A DNA stretch of 64,000 bases from Hoeflea sp. (GTDB lineage: Bacteria > Pseudomonadota > Alphaproteobacteria > Rhizobiales > Rhizobiaceae), in contig JACKJT010000001.1 of assembly GCA_020637795.1 (NCBI GenBank), forward strand, positions 496,001-560,000, in the 5' to 3' direction. Below the pieces are notes generated by a model that ran no database searches, was not told the origin of the DNA, and saw only the letters and a list, made by a program, of their open reading frames with translations. Both the position numbers and the translations under genes were made by a program. Of this stretch, positions 43,577 to 52,410 are shown in pieces. How positions within the stretch are numbered: position 1 is the first letter of the stretch; every line of letters starts with the position of its first letter.

Positions 43577-43611
43577 CGCACTCTCCCTGTCTGCCGGACA
43601 CTTCCGGCGTT

Positions 43612-45072
43612 CTATGCGGCCCGCCCGCGCCTGAGCGCCTGGCTGGCCAAATCCACGTCTTCCTGGTTGACGATCTCGCTGCCGCGGGACCGGGCTTCGG
43701 CCTCGGAGGCATCGCGCAGCCGCTTGGCGGCGGAAATCCGGACCAGCACCGGCTCGAGCCCGATGGCGTGATCGAGTTTTGCCTTGGCTTCCGGCGCCCA
43801 CGGGATCTCGCCGCGCGTTCTCGCAGGCGTCGCCTCGACGGCGTCCATGTCGGTGGCCAGCGGCAGGATCGAAAACAGTGCGTCAAACAGCGCATTGCAG
43901 ACTTCCTGGATCAGCCAGGAGGCGCCCGAATAGCCCATCACCGGCGTGCCGGTGTGACGGCGGATGATGGCGCCGGGGAACGACACCGGGACGTAGATCG
44001 CCCTGCCCCCCGCTTCGGCCAGATACATGCGCTCGTTGTAGGAGCCGAACATGATCAGCGGCGGCTTGTCCTTGATCATCTGCCGGATGGCCTGGTTGTC
44101 GGTCTTCCTGCCGGCGATGCGCTGGACCGAGAAGGTGCAGGGCATGCCCATTTCCTCGGTGAGGAAGTTGCGGATGCCGCGCTCGTAGGTCTCGCCGGCG
44201 ACGATGGCGTAGCTCGCCGTGGCGAAGAAATCCTGGGTGACCGAGCGCCACAGATCCCACATCGGCTTGAGCGTCGTGTGCTTCTCGCGTTCGATGAACG
44301 GCTCGGGATCGAGCCCCAGCGTCTCGCCGAGCGAGCGCAGGAAGGCCGTGGTCGAGTGGATGCCGATGGGTGCCTGCAGGTAGGGCCGGTCAAGCGCCTC
44401 GCACAGCAGCCTGCCGAATTCGCGATGCAGGCAAACATTGGCTTCCGCGTCGGCGAGCTTGCCGACATCGGCGAGGTGGCTGCCGAGCGGAAATGTCATG
44501 TTGACCTCGGCGCCGATGCCTTCGACAAGGCGACGGATTTCAGCCAGGTCCGAGGGCTGGTTGAAGGTGCCGTAGATCGCGCCGATGATGTTGACCTTCG
44601 GCTTCTCGCCGTCCTTGCGCGGCTTCACGTCGCGCACCTTGCCCTTTTTCGGGCCGTATTCTGTCCACAGCCATTTCAGCGCCCGGTCGGCGGACTGCCA
44701 CTGGTCCTCATCGATGGTGCGCGGCAGGAAACGCTGAATGTTCATACCCTCGGGCGTCACGCCGCCGCCGATCATCTCGGCAATCGAACCGGTGACGACA
44801 ACGGCTGGAAGATCGGGATCGAGCACGGCGCGGGCGCGTTTCATCGCCGCTTCGGTGCCGTGCTGGCCGAGCTCTTCCTCGCCCAGGCCGGTGACGACGA
44901 TCGGCAGCTCGTGCGGCGGCAGCGCGTCGGTGTAGTGCAGCACCGAGGTGACCGGCAGGTTCTCGCAGCCCACCGGGCCGTCGATGATCACCTGCATGCC
45001 CTTTATCGCGGTGAAGACATAGACCGAGCCCCAGTAACCGCCTGCCCTGTCATGGTCGATGATCAGCGTCAT
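43612..45072 (-). CDS. bchZ: Chlorophyllide a reductase subunit Z
   Basis: NifK-like subunit of chlorophyllide a oxidoreductase, which reduces the C7-C8 bond to give the bacteriochlorin ring. 486 residues, with MTLIIDHDRAGGYWGSVYVF at the start and GPVGCENLPVTSVLHYTD carrying a cluster-ligand cysteine. Overlaps bchY by four bases. Confidence 0.97.
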   Translation of the reverse strand: MTLIIDHDRAGGYWGSVYVFTAIKGMQVIIDGPVGCENLPVTSVLHYTDALPPHELPIVVTGLGEEELGQHGTEAAMKRARAVLDPDLPAVVVTGSIAEMIGGGVTPEGMNIQRFLPRTIDEDQWQSADRALKWLWTEYGPKKGKVRDVKPRKDGEKPKVNIIGAIYGTFNQPSDLAEIRRLVEGIGAEVNMTFPLGSHLADVGKLADAEANVCLHREFGRLLCEALDRPYLQAPIGIHSTTAFLRSLGETLGLDPEPFIEREKHTTLKPMWDLWRSVTQDFFATASYAIVAGETYERGIRNFLTEEMGMPCTFSVQRIAGRKTDNQAIRQMIKDKPPLIMFGSYNERMYLAEAGGRAIYVPVSFPGAIIRRHTGTPVMGYSGASWLIQEVCNALFDALFSILPLATDMDAVEATPARTRGEIPWAPEAKAKLDHAIGLEPVLVRISAAKRLRDASEAEARSRGSEIVNQEDVDLASQALRRGRAA

Positions 45073-46616
45073 GTGCCCACCGCCTCCCCGGAATCGACCG
45101 CATTTTTCGACGCGGCGGCCTTGGCGGCGAATTTCTTGCGGAAGCTGGTGTTGGCCACCGGCGTGTCTTCCCAGACGCCGGCATTGTCGCCCTGGCCGAC
45201 GCCTTCGAAAAATTCCTTCATGCGGTCGAAGCGCGGCTTGTTATCGATCGCCGCATTGACCACGGCGGCCAGCGAGCCGGCTCCGGCGGGGCCCATGAGC
45301 GGCCGGGCCGAGATCAGGTTGGTGAAGTAGAGCGCGGGCGTGGCCTGCTCCTTGGCCTTTTGCACGACCGGCGTGGTGCCGATGGCGAGATCCGGATTGA
45401 ACTCGGCCATGGCGGCCAGATCCTGCTCAAGCGACGCGCGGTACTCGACATGAACGCCGTGAGCTTCGAGCCAGTCGGCATCGAGCTTCGAGAATTCGGT
45501 CTTCGGACAGGCGGTGCCGACATAGCGGAGATCGGCGCCGCTTTCGAGCAGCAGCCGGCCGACGATCAGCTCCGAGCCTTCGTAGCCCGAGAGCGTGATG
45601 CGGCCCTTGATGCGGTTTTCCGACAGCGCGCCGCGGATGGCGCCGCCAAAGGCATTGCGGGCGGCGTCGATCCGGCCCTGGAACACGTTGCAGCTGTCGC
45701 CGATCGCCTGAAGCCAGGCATCGGTGCCTTCGAAGCCAACCGGTGCGGAGCCGATCACGGTGCGCCCGGCAGCGCGGAAGGCGCGCACGGAGGCGGTGTA
45801 GAAGGGATGGATGGCGGCGACCGCGGCGCAATCGAGCGCGGCATAGAGCTCGCGCCACTCACGCACGGGAACAACCGGGCCGGCGGCAAGGCCCATCGGC
45901 TCTAGCATGGCGGCGATCATCATCGGATCGGCGGGGAACATCTCGCCCAGAAGCGTGATCGAGGGCCGCTCCTCGACACCGGCGCGCGGCGCCTGGACGG
46001 GGCCGCTTTCGGCTTCCTCATGAGCGTAGGTCAGCATCGCCGAGGACAGCACGTCCTTGGCTTCCGCATGGGTCGGCACGCCGAAGCCCGGGACATCGAT
46101 GCCGACGATGCGCACGCCGTTGATCTGTTTGGGGAGCATCTGCAGCGGCACGCCCGAGGCGGTCGGCACGCAGAGGCTGGTGACCACGATGGCGTCGTAG
46201 GCGTCCGGATCGGCCATCTCGTGAACGGCGTCGCGGATGTCCTCGTAGAGCTTGCCGGTGACGAGCGATTCCGAATTGAACGGCACGTAGCCGACCGAGC
46301 GCTTGGCGCCGTAGAAATGCGAGGTGAAGGTCAGCCCGTAGACGCAGCAGGCCGAGCCCGACAGGATGGTACCGACCCGGCGCATGCGCAGGCCGACGCG
46401 GAGCGAGCCGAAGGCCGGGCACATGGATTGCGGCTGGTCATGCGGGCCCTTGGGATAATCGGTTTCCAGGCGCTGCATCAGCTCCGACTTGCCCGAGGCC
46501 ATGGCCTGGGCCTTCATCTTCTCGGCGCCCGAAGCGCAGGACATGCCGTCCACCGGCGTTTCCTCGGACGGTGCGGGAGCGATATCGTCGCGACCTGGGG
46601 AGAGATCTTCCATCAT
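45069..46616 (-). CDS. bchY: Chlorophyllide a reductase subunit Y
   Basis: NifD-like subunit of chlorophyllide a oxidoreductase, 515 residues. Cysteines for the intersubunit 4Fe-4S cluster are visible in QSMCPAFGS and SACCVYG, with a third in VVTSLCVPTA. ATG 46616 overlaps the bchX stop (TGATG) and is preferred to the longer frame reaching 46673. Confidence 0.96.
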   Translation of the reverse strand: MMEDLSPGRDDIAPAPSEETPVDGMSCASGAEKMKAQAMASGKSELMQRLETDYPKGPHDQPQSMCPAFGSLRVGLRMRRVGTILSGSACCVYGLTFTSHFYGAKRSVGYVPFNSESLVTGKLYEDIRDAVHEMADPDAYDAIVVTSLCVPTASGVPLQMLPKQINGVRIVGIDVPGFGVPTHAEAKDVLSSAMLTYAHEEAESGPVQAPRAGVEERPSITLLGEMFPADPMMIAAMLEPMGLAAGPVVPVREWRELYAALDCAAVAAIHPFYTASVRAFRAAGRTVIGSAPVGFEGTDAWLQAIGDSCNVFQGRIDAARNAFGGAIRGALSENRIKGRITLSGYEGSELIVGRLLLESGADLRYVGTACPKTEFSKLDADWLEAHGVHVEYRASLEQDLAAMAEFNPDLAIGTTPVVQKAKEQATPALYFTNLISARPLMGPAGAGSLAAVVNAAIDNKPRFDRMKEFFEGVGQGDNAGVWEDTPVANTSFRKKFAAKAAASKNAVDSGEAVGT

Positions 46617-47623
46617 CACACCGTGTCGTAGATGACTTCGAGGGACGGACGCGCCAGCGCGGAGGCCGGGCACATGTCTTCCGGCAGCGCGGGCACAAGC
46701 ACGTAGTCACCGCCAGTGTCGGAGGCGTCGAACAGGTTGATCAGTCCATCCTGATCAAGCGGTTCGGGCAGCACCGGGGGAGCGAGACCGAGATTTTCGG
46801 CCAGCGTCTGGAACAGCGGGCCCCAGCGATTGTCCGGATGGCCGATGATCTGGTAGTTGGCGCTCTTCTTGCGGATGTCGTCATCCTGCGGGATCGCGGC
46901 CAGAACCGGGATGCCAACCGCTTCGGCGAAAGCTGCCGCCTCGCCGGAACCGTCATCCTTGTTGATGACCATGCCGGCGACGCCGACATTGCCGCCGAGC
47001 TTGCGGAAGTACTGAACCGCGGAGCAGACATTGTTGGCGACATAGAGCGACTGAAGGTCGTTGGAGCCGACGACGACCACCTTCTGGCACATGTCGCGGG
47101 CAATCGGCAGGCCGAAGCCACCGCAGACCACGTCGCCCAGGAAGTCGAGCAGCACGTAGTCGAAGTCCCAGTCGTGGAAGCCGAGCTTCTCGAGTGTTTC
47201 AAAGCCGTGAATGATGCCGCGACCGCCGCAGCCGCGGCCGACTTCCGGACCGCCGAGCTCCATGGCAAAGACGCCATCGCGCTTGAAGCAGACATCGGAA
47301 ATGGTGATCTCGGCACCAGCGGCCTTCATCTTCGAGGATGTCTCGATAATGGTCGGACAGGCACGGCCGCCAAACAGCAGCGATGTGGTGTCGCTCTTCG
47401 GGTCGCAGCCGATCAGCAGCACCTTCTTGCCGAGCTGGGCCAGCATGCAGGAGAGGTTGGCCAGCGTGAAGGATTTGCCAATGCCGCCCTTGCCGTAGAT
47501 GGCAATGATCTGGGTGTCCTTCTTGACCGGACCGGTATGGGGCTGATCGGGTTCGATCGCCGCCTCCTCGCGCAGGAGGTCATGGATCCGGTCCGTGGCG
47601 TTTCCGCTGTAACCTTCAGTCAT
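46616..47623 (-). CDS. bchX: Chlorophyllide a reductase iron protein X
   Basis: NifH-like ATPase feeding electrons to BchYZ, 335 residues. P-loop YGKGGIGKSF; cluster cysteines in GRGCGGRG and GDVVCGGFG. ATG 47623 overlaps the bchC stop (ATGA) and has GGAGG eight bases upstream; an upstream start at 47659 is possible but lacks this support. Confidence 0.97.
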   Translation of the reverse strand: MTEGYSGNATDRIHDLLREEAAIEPDQPHTGPVKKDTQIIAIYGKGGIGKSFTLANLSCMLAQLGKKVLLIGCDPKSDTTSLLFGGRACPTIIETSSKMKAAGAEITISDVCFKRDGVFAMELGGPEVGRGCGGRGIIHGFETLEKLGFHDWDFDYVLLDFLGDVVCGGFGLPIARDMCQKVVVVGSNDLQSLYVANNVCSAVQYFRKLGGNVGVAGMVINKDDGSGEAAAFAEAVGIPVLAAIPQDDDIRKKSANYQIIGHPDNRWGPLFQTLAENLGLAPPVLPEPLDQDGLINLFDASDTGGDYVLVPALPEDMCPASALARPSLEVIYDTV

Positions 47624-48564
47624 TGCAGTTCCCTCCAGTCGAGCGTCATTTTCAGACAATCCGGGTCGCCGAAGGCGGTCCGGTAGGCAGCCTCGGCGTG
47701 GCCGGGACTGGCAGAATGGGTGATCAGGCCGTCGAGCGAGAGCCGGTCGCTTGCGAGCAGGCCGAGCACAGCATGCACATCGGCAGGCCTGAACTCGGCA
47801 GCGATGCGGAACCGCGCCTCGCGCATGAAGGCCGGGGTGAAGCGGAAGCTCATGGTCTCGGCGTAAAAGCCGGCAAGGGTGATCTCGCCGCCGCGCTCAA
47901 GCACGGCGATGGCCTTGTCGAGAATGTCGGGATCGCCACTGGCATCGAGCACGGACGACCATTTGCGGCCCTCGCAGGCCTCGGCCGTGGTGACTTCGTA
48001 GCCCCTGGCACCATCACGGCGCGCGGGATTGGTTTCCCAGACAACAGGGGCCGGATTGCCCATGGCGATGATCAGGCGCGCGGTCAGCCTGCCGACAATG
48101 CCATGGCCGATCACCAGATCCGGCGGCGTCATGCCGGGCAATGTCAGTGCGTGATAGGCGGTAGCCGCAAGCGACAGCAAGGTGCCATCGCGGGCGAGAT
48201 CGTCTTCGATCGGGATCACGCGGTCGGCGGCTGCAACCAGCCGGGAGGCTGATGCGCCGAACAGGGCCGCGGCATCCTGGTATCCGCGGGCACCGGGGAC
48301 AAACACCAGCCGTCCCTCAAGCCCGGGGGAGCAGTCCCGTCCGGCGACCATAACCCGGCCTACCGTTTCGTAGCCGGGGACGAGCGGATAGCCCATTCCC
48401 GGGAACTGCGGCATGCGGCCTTCGAACAGGAGTTTCTCGGTACCGGCGCTGATGCCGCTCCAGATCGCTTCCACGATCACGTCGCCGGCACCCGGATCAG
48501 CCACGTCGAGCGACTGAAGGCATATGCGTTCGGGTTTTTCAAAGACGACTGCGGTTGTTTGCAT
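47620..48564 (-). CDS. bchC: 2-desacetyl-2-hydroxyethyl bacteriochlorophyllide a dehydrogenase
   Basis: Alcohol-dehydrogenase-family enzyme that oxidises the C3 1-hydroxyethyl group to acetyl, giving bacteriochlorophyllide a. 314 residues with GroES-like N-terminal domain and Rossmann segment. First gene of bchCXYZ-pufQBALMC; the promoter carries a tandem PpsR pair. Confidence 0.95.
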   Translation of the reverse strand: MQTTAVVFEKPERICLQSLDVADPGAGDVIVEAIWSGISAGTEKLLFEGRMPQFPGMGYPLVPGYETVGRVMVAGRDCSPGLEGRLVFVPGARGYQDAAALFGASASRLVAAADRVIPIEDDLARDGTLLSLAATAYHALTLPGMTPPDLVIGHGIVGRLTARLIIAMGNPAPVVWETNPARRDGARGYEVTTAEACEGRKWSSVLDASGDPDILDKAIAVLERGGEITLAGFYAETMSFRFTPAFMREARFRIAAEFRPADVHAVLGLLASDRLSLDGLITHSASPGHAEAAYRTAFGDPDCLKMTLDWRELQ

Positions 48565-48608
48565 CTTGATTGGTCAAACCTGACTCAGGTCGGACTCTTC
48601 CTCCTGTA

Positions 48609-48626
48609 TGTAATATTTATTTTACT
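48609..48626. promoter_or_regulatory. PpsR-like palindrome upstream of bchC, proximal (one mismatch)
   Basis: TGTAATATTTATTTTACT is TGT-N12-ACT, one mismatch. Its start is 26 bases from the exact distal site, leaving an eight-base gap. It covers the AATATT (-10) of the predicted bchC promoter. Confidence 0.6.
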
Positions 48627-48634
48627 AATCTATA

Positions 48635-48652
48635 TGTCAACTTCTATTTACA
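48635..48652. promoter_or_regulatory. PpsR/CrtJ palindrome upstream of bchC, distal
   Basis: TGTCAACTTCTATTTACA, exact TGT-N12-ACA. On the minus strand its end reads TTGACA, a perfect -35, with a 17-base spacer to AATATT. The two-site, eight-base-gap arrangement matches the known CrtJ-repressed bchC promoter of Rhodobacter capsulatus. Confidence 0.8.
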
Positions 48653-48668
48653 CTCACTGTGACAATTG

Positions 48669-49835
48669 TCATGGACGGGCGACCACCAAGGTGGCCATCA
48701 GGGGGGAGCGGCAGGGACGAATTTCGAAACCGGAGAACCCCGCGGCGTGGGCCAGGCCGACGATCTCCTCGGGCGTGCGGCAGCGGCCAGACCCCATCGC
48801 CATCACGTAGACACCGAAATACCCTGTGGAGAGCCGCTGCCCCTCCGACTGGTTGCCCGCCATCGGCTCGGCGATCACCAGGGTTTGCCCCGGGTCCATC
48901 GCGGCGCGGACATTGCGCAACAGCCTGAGAACAACCGCATCTTCATGGTCAAACAGCACACGCACCAGTGTGACGCAGTCATGGCCGCGCGGCAGCGGAT
49001 CATCAAGGAAACTGCCACCGTAGCAGCGCGGGCATTGGCCCAGGGGCCGGGAGGAAAACCGTGCCCTTGCGCGATCGGCAACGGGAGGCAGCTCGAACAA
49101 CGACAGCTTCAGGACCGGATGCCGTTCCGCCACCGCGGCGACAAACACCCCCTCGCCTCCGCCCACATCCAGCAGACGCTTGTGGCGGCGAAAATCGTAG
49201 GCTTGGAGAATCTCGTCTGCCAGCATCGACTGGCTGGCCGTCATCAGTTCGGAATAGGCCGCTGCGGCACCGGGCTGGACCGATGATTCTCGGCCAGCGC
49301 CGGCGTAGGACCAGAGCCGGCGCAGCTCTGTATCCGTTTGTGTGCCGCCGAACAAGGCCACCGGGTCGCTCAGATCACGATACAAAAGCGCGTGATGGCG
49401 GATCATGGCGCGGATGCCCTCGTCGCTCTGGACGACGGCGCCGTGATCGGCGAGCGTGACGTAACCGTCCGTTCCCAGCCGAACCAGCCGGATGGACTGC
49501 GCCGCCTGCAACAGGCGCTGGAGCCGATCCTCACTAAAGCCTGTCGCGTGGGCGAGATCCCTGACTGTAGCAGGACCGCCGGCGACGGCATCGATCAGGC
49601 CGGATTGCAGGGCGGCGAACAGGATCTGGCTTCGCACGAAACCGGTGACGATCGAGAAGAGCTCTTCCTCGCGGGCGCGGGAGAACGCCCGCGACAGCGG
49701 CAAGCGCTGGACAAACCTGCGAAATGCCGGCCGCGCCACCTGGCGCGCGCGCCATGCCTGCAGCCGTGAGCGCCAACCCGGCGGCCCCGGGCCGAGAGTG
49801 CCGTGCGAACCGGAAACCGACATCTCGAGAGACAT
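48669..49835 (-). CDS. crtF: Hydroxyneurosporene/demethylspheroidene O-methyltransferase
   Basis: SAM-dependent enzyme that methylates the tertiary hydroxyl made by CrtC, giving spheroidene-series methoxy-carotenoids. About 388 residues, with an N-terminal dimerisation/winged-helix region and a SAM loop LDVGGGEGVFVAAVAERHP. Start ATG 49835 lies four bases after the crtE stop; the open frame extends upstream to 49892 within crtE. Ends inside the bchC promoter region. Confidence 0.93.
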   Translation of the reverse strand: MSLEMSVSGSHGTLGPGPPGWRSRLQAWRARQVARPAFRRFVQRLPLSRAFSRAREEELFSIVTGFVRSQILFAALQSGLIDAVAGGPATVRDLAHATGFSEDRLQRLLQAAQSIRLVRLGTDGYVTLADHGAVVQSDEGIRAMIRHHALLYRDLSDPVALFGGTQTDTELRRLWSYAGAGRESSVQPGAAAAYSELMTASQSMLADEILQAYDFRRHKRLLDVGGGEGVFVAAVAERHPVLKLSLFELPPVADRARARFSSRPLGQCPRCYGGSFLDDPLPRGHDCVTLVRVLFDHEDAVVLRLLRNVRAAMDPGQTLVIAEPMAGNQSEGQRLSTGYFGVYVMAMGSGRCRTPEEIVGLAHAAGFSGFEIRPCRSPLMATLVVARP

Positions 49836-49839
49836 GGGC

Positions 49840-50709
49840 TCAGGCTGCCACGGTGGCCAGGCTCTTGGGCACCAGGCGCTTGGCTTCATCAAGGATCAAT
49901 TGCTTGAGCATGTTCGATCCGCGGCAATCGGGAATCGAGGCGGCAGCTTCTCCGACAAGATCCTGCAGGCGATGCAATGCGCCCTCCAACCCCAGTTCCC
50001 GGACCGCATTGGGGCGATCGTGGGCGGCGTCCTGGCCACAGGGTTTGCCGATCTCGTCAGCGTTGGCGGCACAGTCGCGCAGGTCGTCAGCGACCTGGAA
50101 GGCGTCGCCCAGCGCCTCGCCCAGCCGGTACCAGTTCTGCGGATCGACGCCGGCGGCAATGGCGCCAGCCGTGGTTGACCCGATGAACAGGGACGATGTC
50201 TTGGCGCGGTGATAGACTTTCAGATCAATCCTGTCCTCGCTCTCCCAGGCCTGGCCGGCGATGATGCCGTGCGGCATGCCGACGGCACGGGATATGACGC
50301 TTATCAGGGGCGCAATGCGGTCGGGGGTGGCGAGGCATTCGCGCGCCAGCGTCTCGAAGGCGAGAACGATCAACGCATCACCGGTCAGCACCGCGGTGGT
50401 CTCGCCGAAAACCGTGTGCAGGCTGGGCTTGCCGCGGCGGATATCCGCATCGTCGAAACATGGCAGGTCGTCATGGACCAGCGATGCGCAATGCAGCAAC
50501 TCGATGGCGGTTGCCGCAGCGTTTGATGCATCTGGCGCCTGATCGCCCGCAGCCAGCGCCACGGCGAGACACAGGCGTGGGCGGATGCGGGCGCCGCCGG
50601 GAAAGACGGCATATTTCAGCGCATCGCACATCAGCGAGGGATTGCCGCCCGCGGTTGCGTAGGTGACGGCGCGCTCGAGGTTGCGTTCTATGCGGCCTTG
50701 CAGATCCAT
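49840..50709 (-). CDS. crtE: Geranylgeranyl diphosphate synthase
   Basis: Trans-prenyltransferase making GGPP for carotenoids and the bacteriochlorophyll tail. 289 residues; first aspartate-rich motif in DDLPCFDDAD, second in DDLRD. A GGAGGGAGA ribosome site precedes the ATG. Divergent from crtD across a 130-nt region with a PpsR pair. Head of the crtEF-bchCXYZ-puf superoperon. Confidence 0.96.
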   Translation of the reverse strand: MDLQGRIERNLERAVTYATAGGNPSLMCDALKYAVFPGGARIRPRLCLAVALAAGDQAPDASNAAATAIELLHCASLVHDDLPCFDDADIRRGKPSLHTVFGETTAVLTGDALIVLAFETLARECLATPDRIAPLISVISRAVGMPHGIIAGQAWESEDRIDLKVYHRAKTSSLFIGSTTAGAIAAGVDPQNWYRLGEALGDAFQVADDLRDCAANADEIGKPCGQDAAHDRPNAVRELGLEGALHRLQDLVGEAAASIPDCRGSNMLKQLILDEAKRLVPKSLATVAA

Positions 50710-50738
50710 CTGGCGTCTCCCTCCGTGCCCCTCACAAT

Positions 50739-50756
50739 TGTCATTTTTGTATGACG
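50739..50756. promoter_or_regulatory. PpsR-like palindrome, crtE-crtD region (one mismatch)
   Basis: TGTCATTTTTGTATGACG is TGT-N12-ACG, one mismatch, with an inner GTCAT/ATGAC dyad. It starts 26 bases before the exact site at 50765. Confidence 0.6.
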
Positions 50757-50764
50757 CTTGTATA

Positions 50765-50782
50765 TGTCAATTTATCCTGACA
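50765..50782. promoter_or_regulatory. PpsR/CrtJ palindrome, crtE-crtD region
   Basis: TGTCAATTTATCCTGACA, exact TGT-N12-ACA with extended dyad TGTCA/TGACA. It lies between the divergent crtE and crtD, so one pair can control both directions. On the minus strand it supplies TTGACA, a likely crtE -35. Confidence 0.8.
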
Positions 50783-50839
50783 CACTGGATTGGATTGTCA
50801 ACGCCATTGGCGCCCGTTTTGGAAAAGGACCGAGAAACG

Positions 50840-52384
50840 ATGCGGCAGCCGCAGAACGTGATCGTTGTTGGCGCCGGCGCCGGCGGGCTTGCGAGCGCGA
50901 TTTCAGCTGCGGCGGCCGGCTTCGACGTGACCGTTGTTGAACGGAGCAGCACGCCAGGCGGCAAGATGCGCCAGGTCAGCGCCGGCGGAAGAGCGGTTGA
51001 CGCCGGGCCGACCGTGCTGACCATGCGCTGGGTCTTCGACCGGCTCTTTGCCATGGGCGGCGCCGGCCTGGACGCTCGGATCGGCCTCAAACCGGCCTCG
51101 CTTCTTGCCCGGCATGGCTGGCGGGATGGAGCCCGGCTCGATCTGTTTGCCAGCATCGAGGAAAGCGCCCGCGCCATCACGGACTTTTCGGATCGGGCAA
51201 ATGCTGCGGGATACCGCCGGTTTGCTGCCGACAGCGCGGCGATGTTTTCCACCTTGAAGCCAAGTTACATCGACGCGCAACGGCCCGGACCCGTGGCGCT
51301 GATGAAGCGGATCGGGATGTTCAATCTGGGGCAACAGCTGGCGCTGAAGCCGCTGTCATCGATGTGGTCGGCGCTCGGATCTTATTTCCCCGATCCGCGA
51401 TTGCAGCAGCTGTTCGGGCGCTACGCCACCTATTGCGGCTCGTCTCCCTTCCTGGCTCCGGCCACGCTGATGCTGGTCGCCCATGTCGAACAGGACGGTA
51501 TCTGGCTTGCGGACGGTGGCATGCACGCGGTGGCGCGCGCCATGGAACGGCTGGCCGCGGATATGGGGGTGCGCTTCCGCTATGGCGCCGATGTAGAAGC
51601 TATCGACATTGCGGGCGGCCGCGTGAACGGCGTCATGCTCGCAGAGGGCGAGAGGCTTTCAGCGGACAGCGTCATCTTCAACGGCGACGTCTCGGCGCTT
51701 GCCGCACTGACCGGACAAGCCGGAGAGACCGGGGTGGCGCGGACCCGACCGGAGGCGCGGTCGCTCTCCGCGGTCACCTTCGCCATGACCGCCAGAACCT
51801 CGGGCTTCCCCCTCGCCCACCACAACGTGTTCTTTTCTGACGACTACGCCTCGGAGTTCGAGGCGCTGGTCGGGACGCGCGCCATGCCCGCCGTGCCCAC
51901 CACCTATGTCTGCGCGCAGGATCGCAGCCACGAGGGCGGACTGACAGGCGGGGACGATTACGAGCGGATGCTGTTCATCCTCAACGCGCCGGCGGATGGC
52001 GACAGCAAGACCTTCACGACCAAGGAGACCGGGCAATGCCTCGACCAAGCACTGGACCATCTGTCGGCCTGCGGACTGGACGTGGACCGGAGCACGATGC
52101 AGGTCGTTCCGACCACACCGGACCAGTTCCACCGGCTGTTTCCGGCGACCGGCGGGGCCTTGTACGGCAGGGCCTCGCACGGCTGGATGACCTCGTTCCA
52201 GAGGCCGGGAGCGCGGACGCGGATTCCGGGGCTGTATCTGGCGGGCGGCAGCGCCCATCCGGGTCCGGGCGTGCCGATGGCGACGCTTTCCGGCATGCTG
52301 GCGGCGGAGAGCCTGGCCGAGGACCGCGCTTCGATGCTACCGTCCCGCCGGGTGGCTATCTCTGGTGGTATGTCGACGGCCTGA
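50840..52384 (+). CDS. crtD: 1-hydroxycarotenoid 3,4-desaturase
   Basis: FAD-linked carotenoid desaturase (CrtI family) that introduces the 3,4 double bond in hydroxyneurosporene-type carotenoids. 514 residues from ATG 50840. N-terminal dinucleotide motif VVGAGAGGLASAISAA; C-terminal LYLAGGSAHPGPGVPMA. The divergent position opposite crtE with crtC downstream is the typical crtDC arrangement. Its 3' end abuts or overlaps crtC, whose family-like frame begins inside crtD. Confidence 0.93.
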   Translation: MRQPQNVIVVGAGAGGLASAISAAAAGFDVTVVERSSTPGGKMRQVSAGGRAVDAGPTVLTMRWVFDRLFAMGGAGLDARIGLKPASLLARHGWRDGARLDLFASIEESARAITDFSDRANAAGYRRFAADSAAMFSTLKPSYIDAQRPGPVALMKRIGMFNLGQQLALKPLSSMWSALGSYFPDPRLQQLFGRYATYCGSSPFLAPATLMLVAHVEQDGIWLADGGMHAVARAMERLAADMGVRFRYGADVEAIDIAGGRVNGVMLAEGERLSADSVIFNGDVSALAALTGQAGETGVARTRPEARSLSAVTFAMTARTSGFPLAHHNVFFSDDYASEFEALVGTRAMPAVPTTYVCAQDRSHEGGLTGGDDYERMLFILNAPADGDSKTFTTKETGQCLDQALDHLSACGLDVDRSTMQVVPTTPDQFHRLFPATGGALYGRASHGWMTSFQRPGARTRIPGLYLAGGSAHPGPGVPMATLSGMLAAESLAEDRASMLPSRRVAISGGMSTA

Positions 52385-52410
52385 GCGATTGCGGGCAGTA
52401 CGGGTTGTCT

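Noticed and set aside
48566..48577. TTGATTGGTCAA near the bchC start as an FNR box
   Set aside because: The half-sites are only 12 bases in total; an FNR box needs TTGAT-N4-ATCAA (14 bases). It also sits just before the start codon.
48660..48671. Perfect palindrome TGACAATTGTCA at the crtF stop
   Set aside because: It overlaps the crtF end and does not fit TGT-N12-ACA or FNR spacing; it could be an additional operator for bchC but there is no support beyond symmetry.
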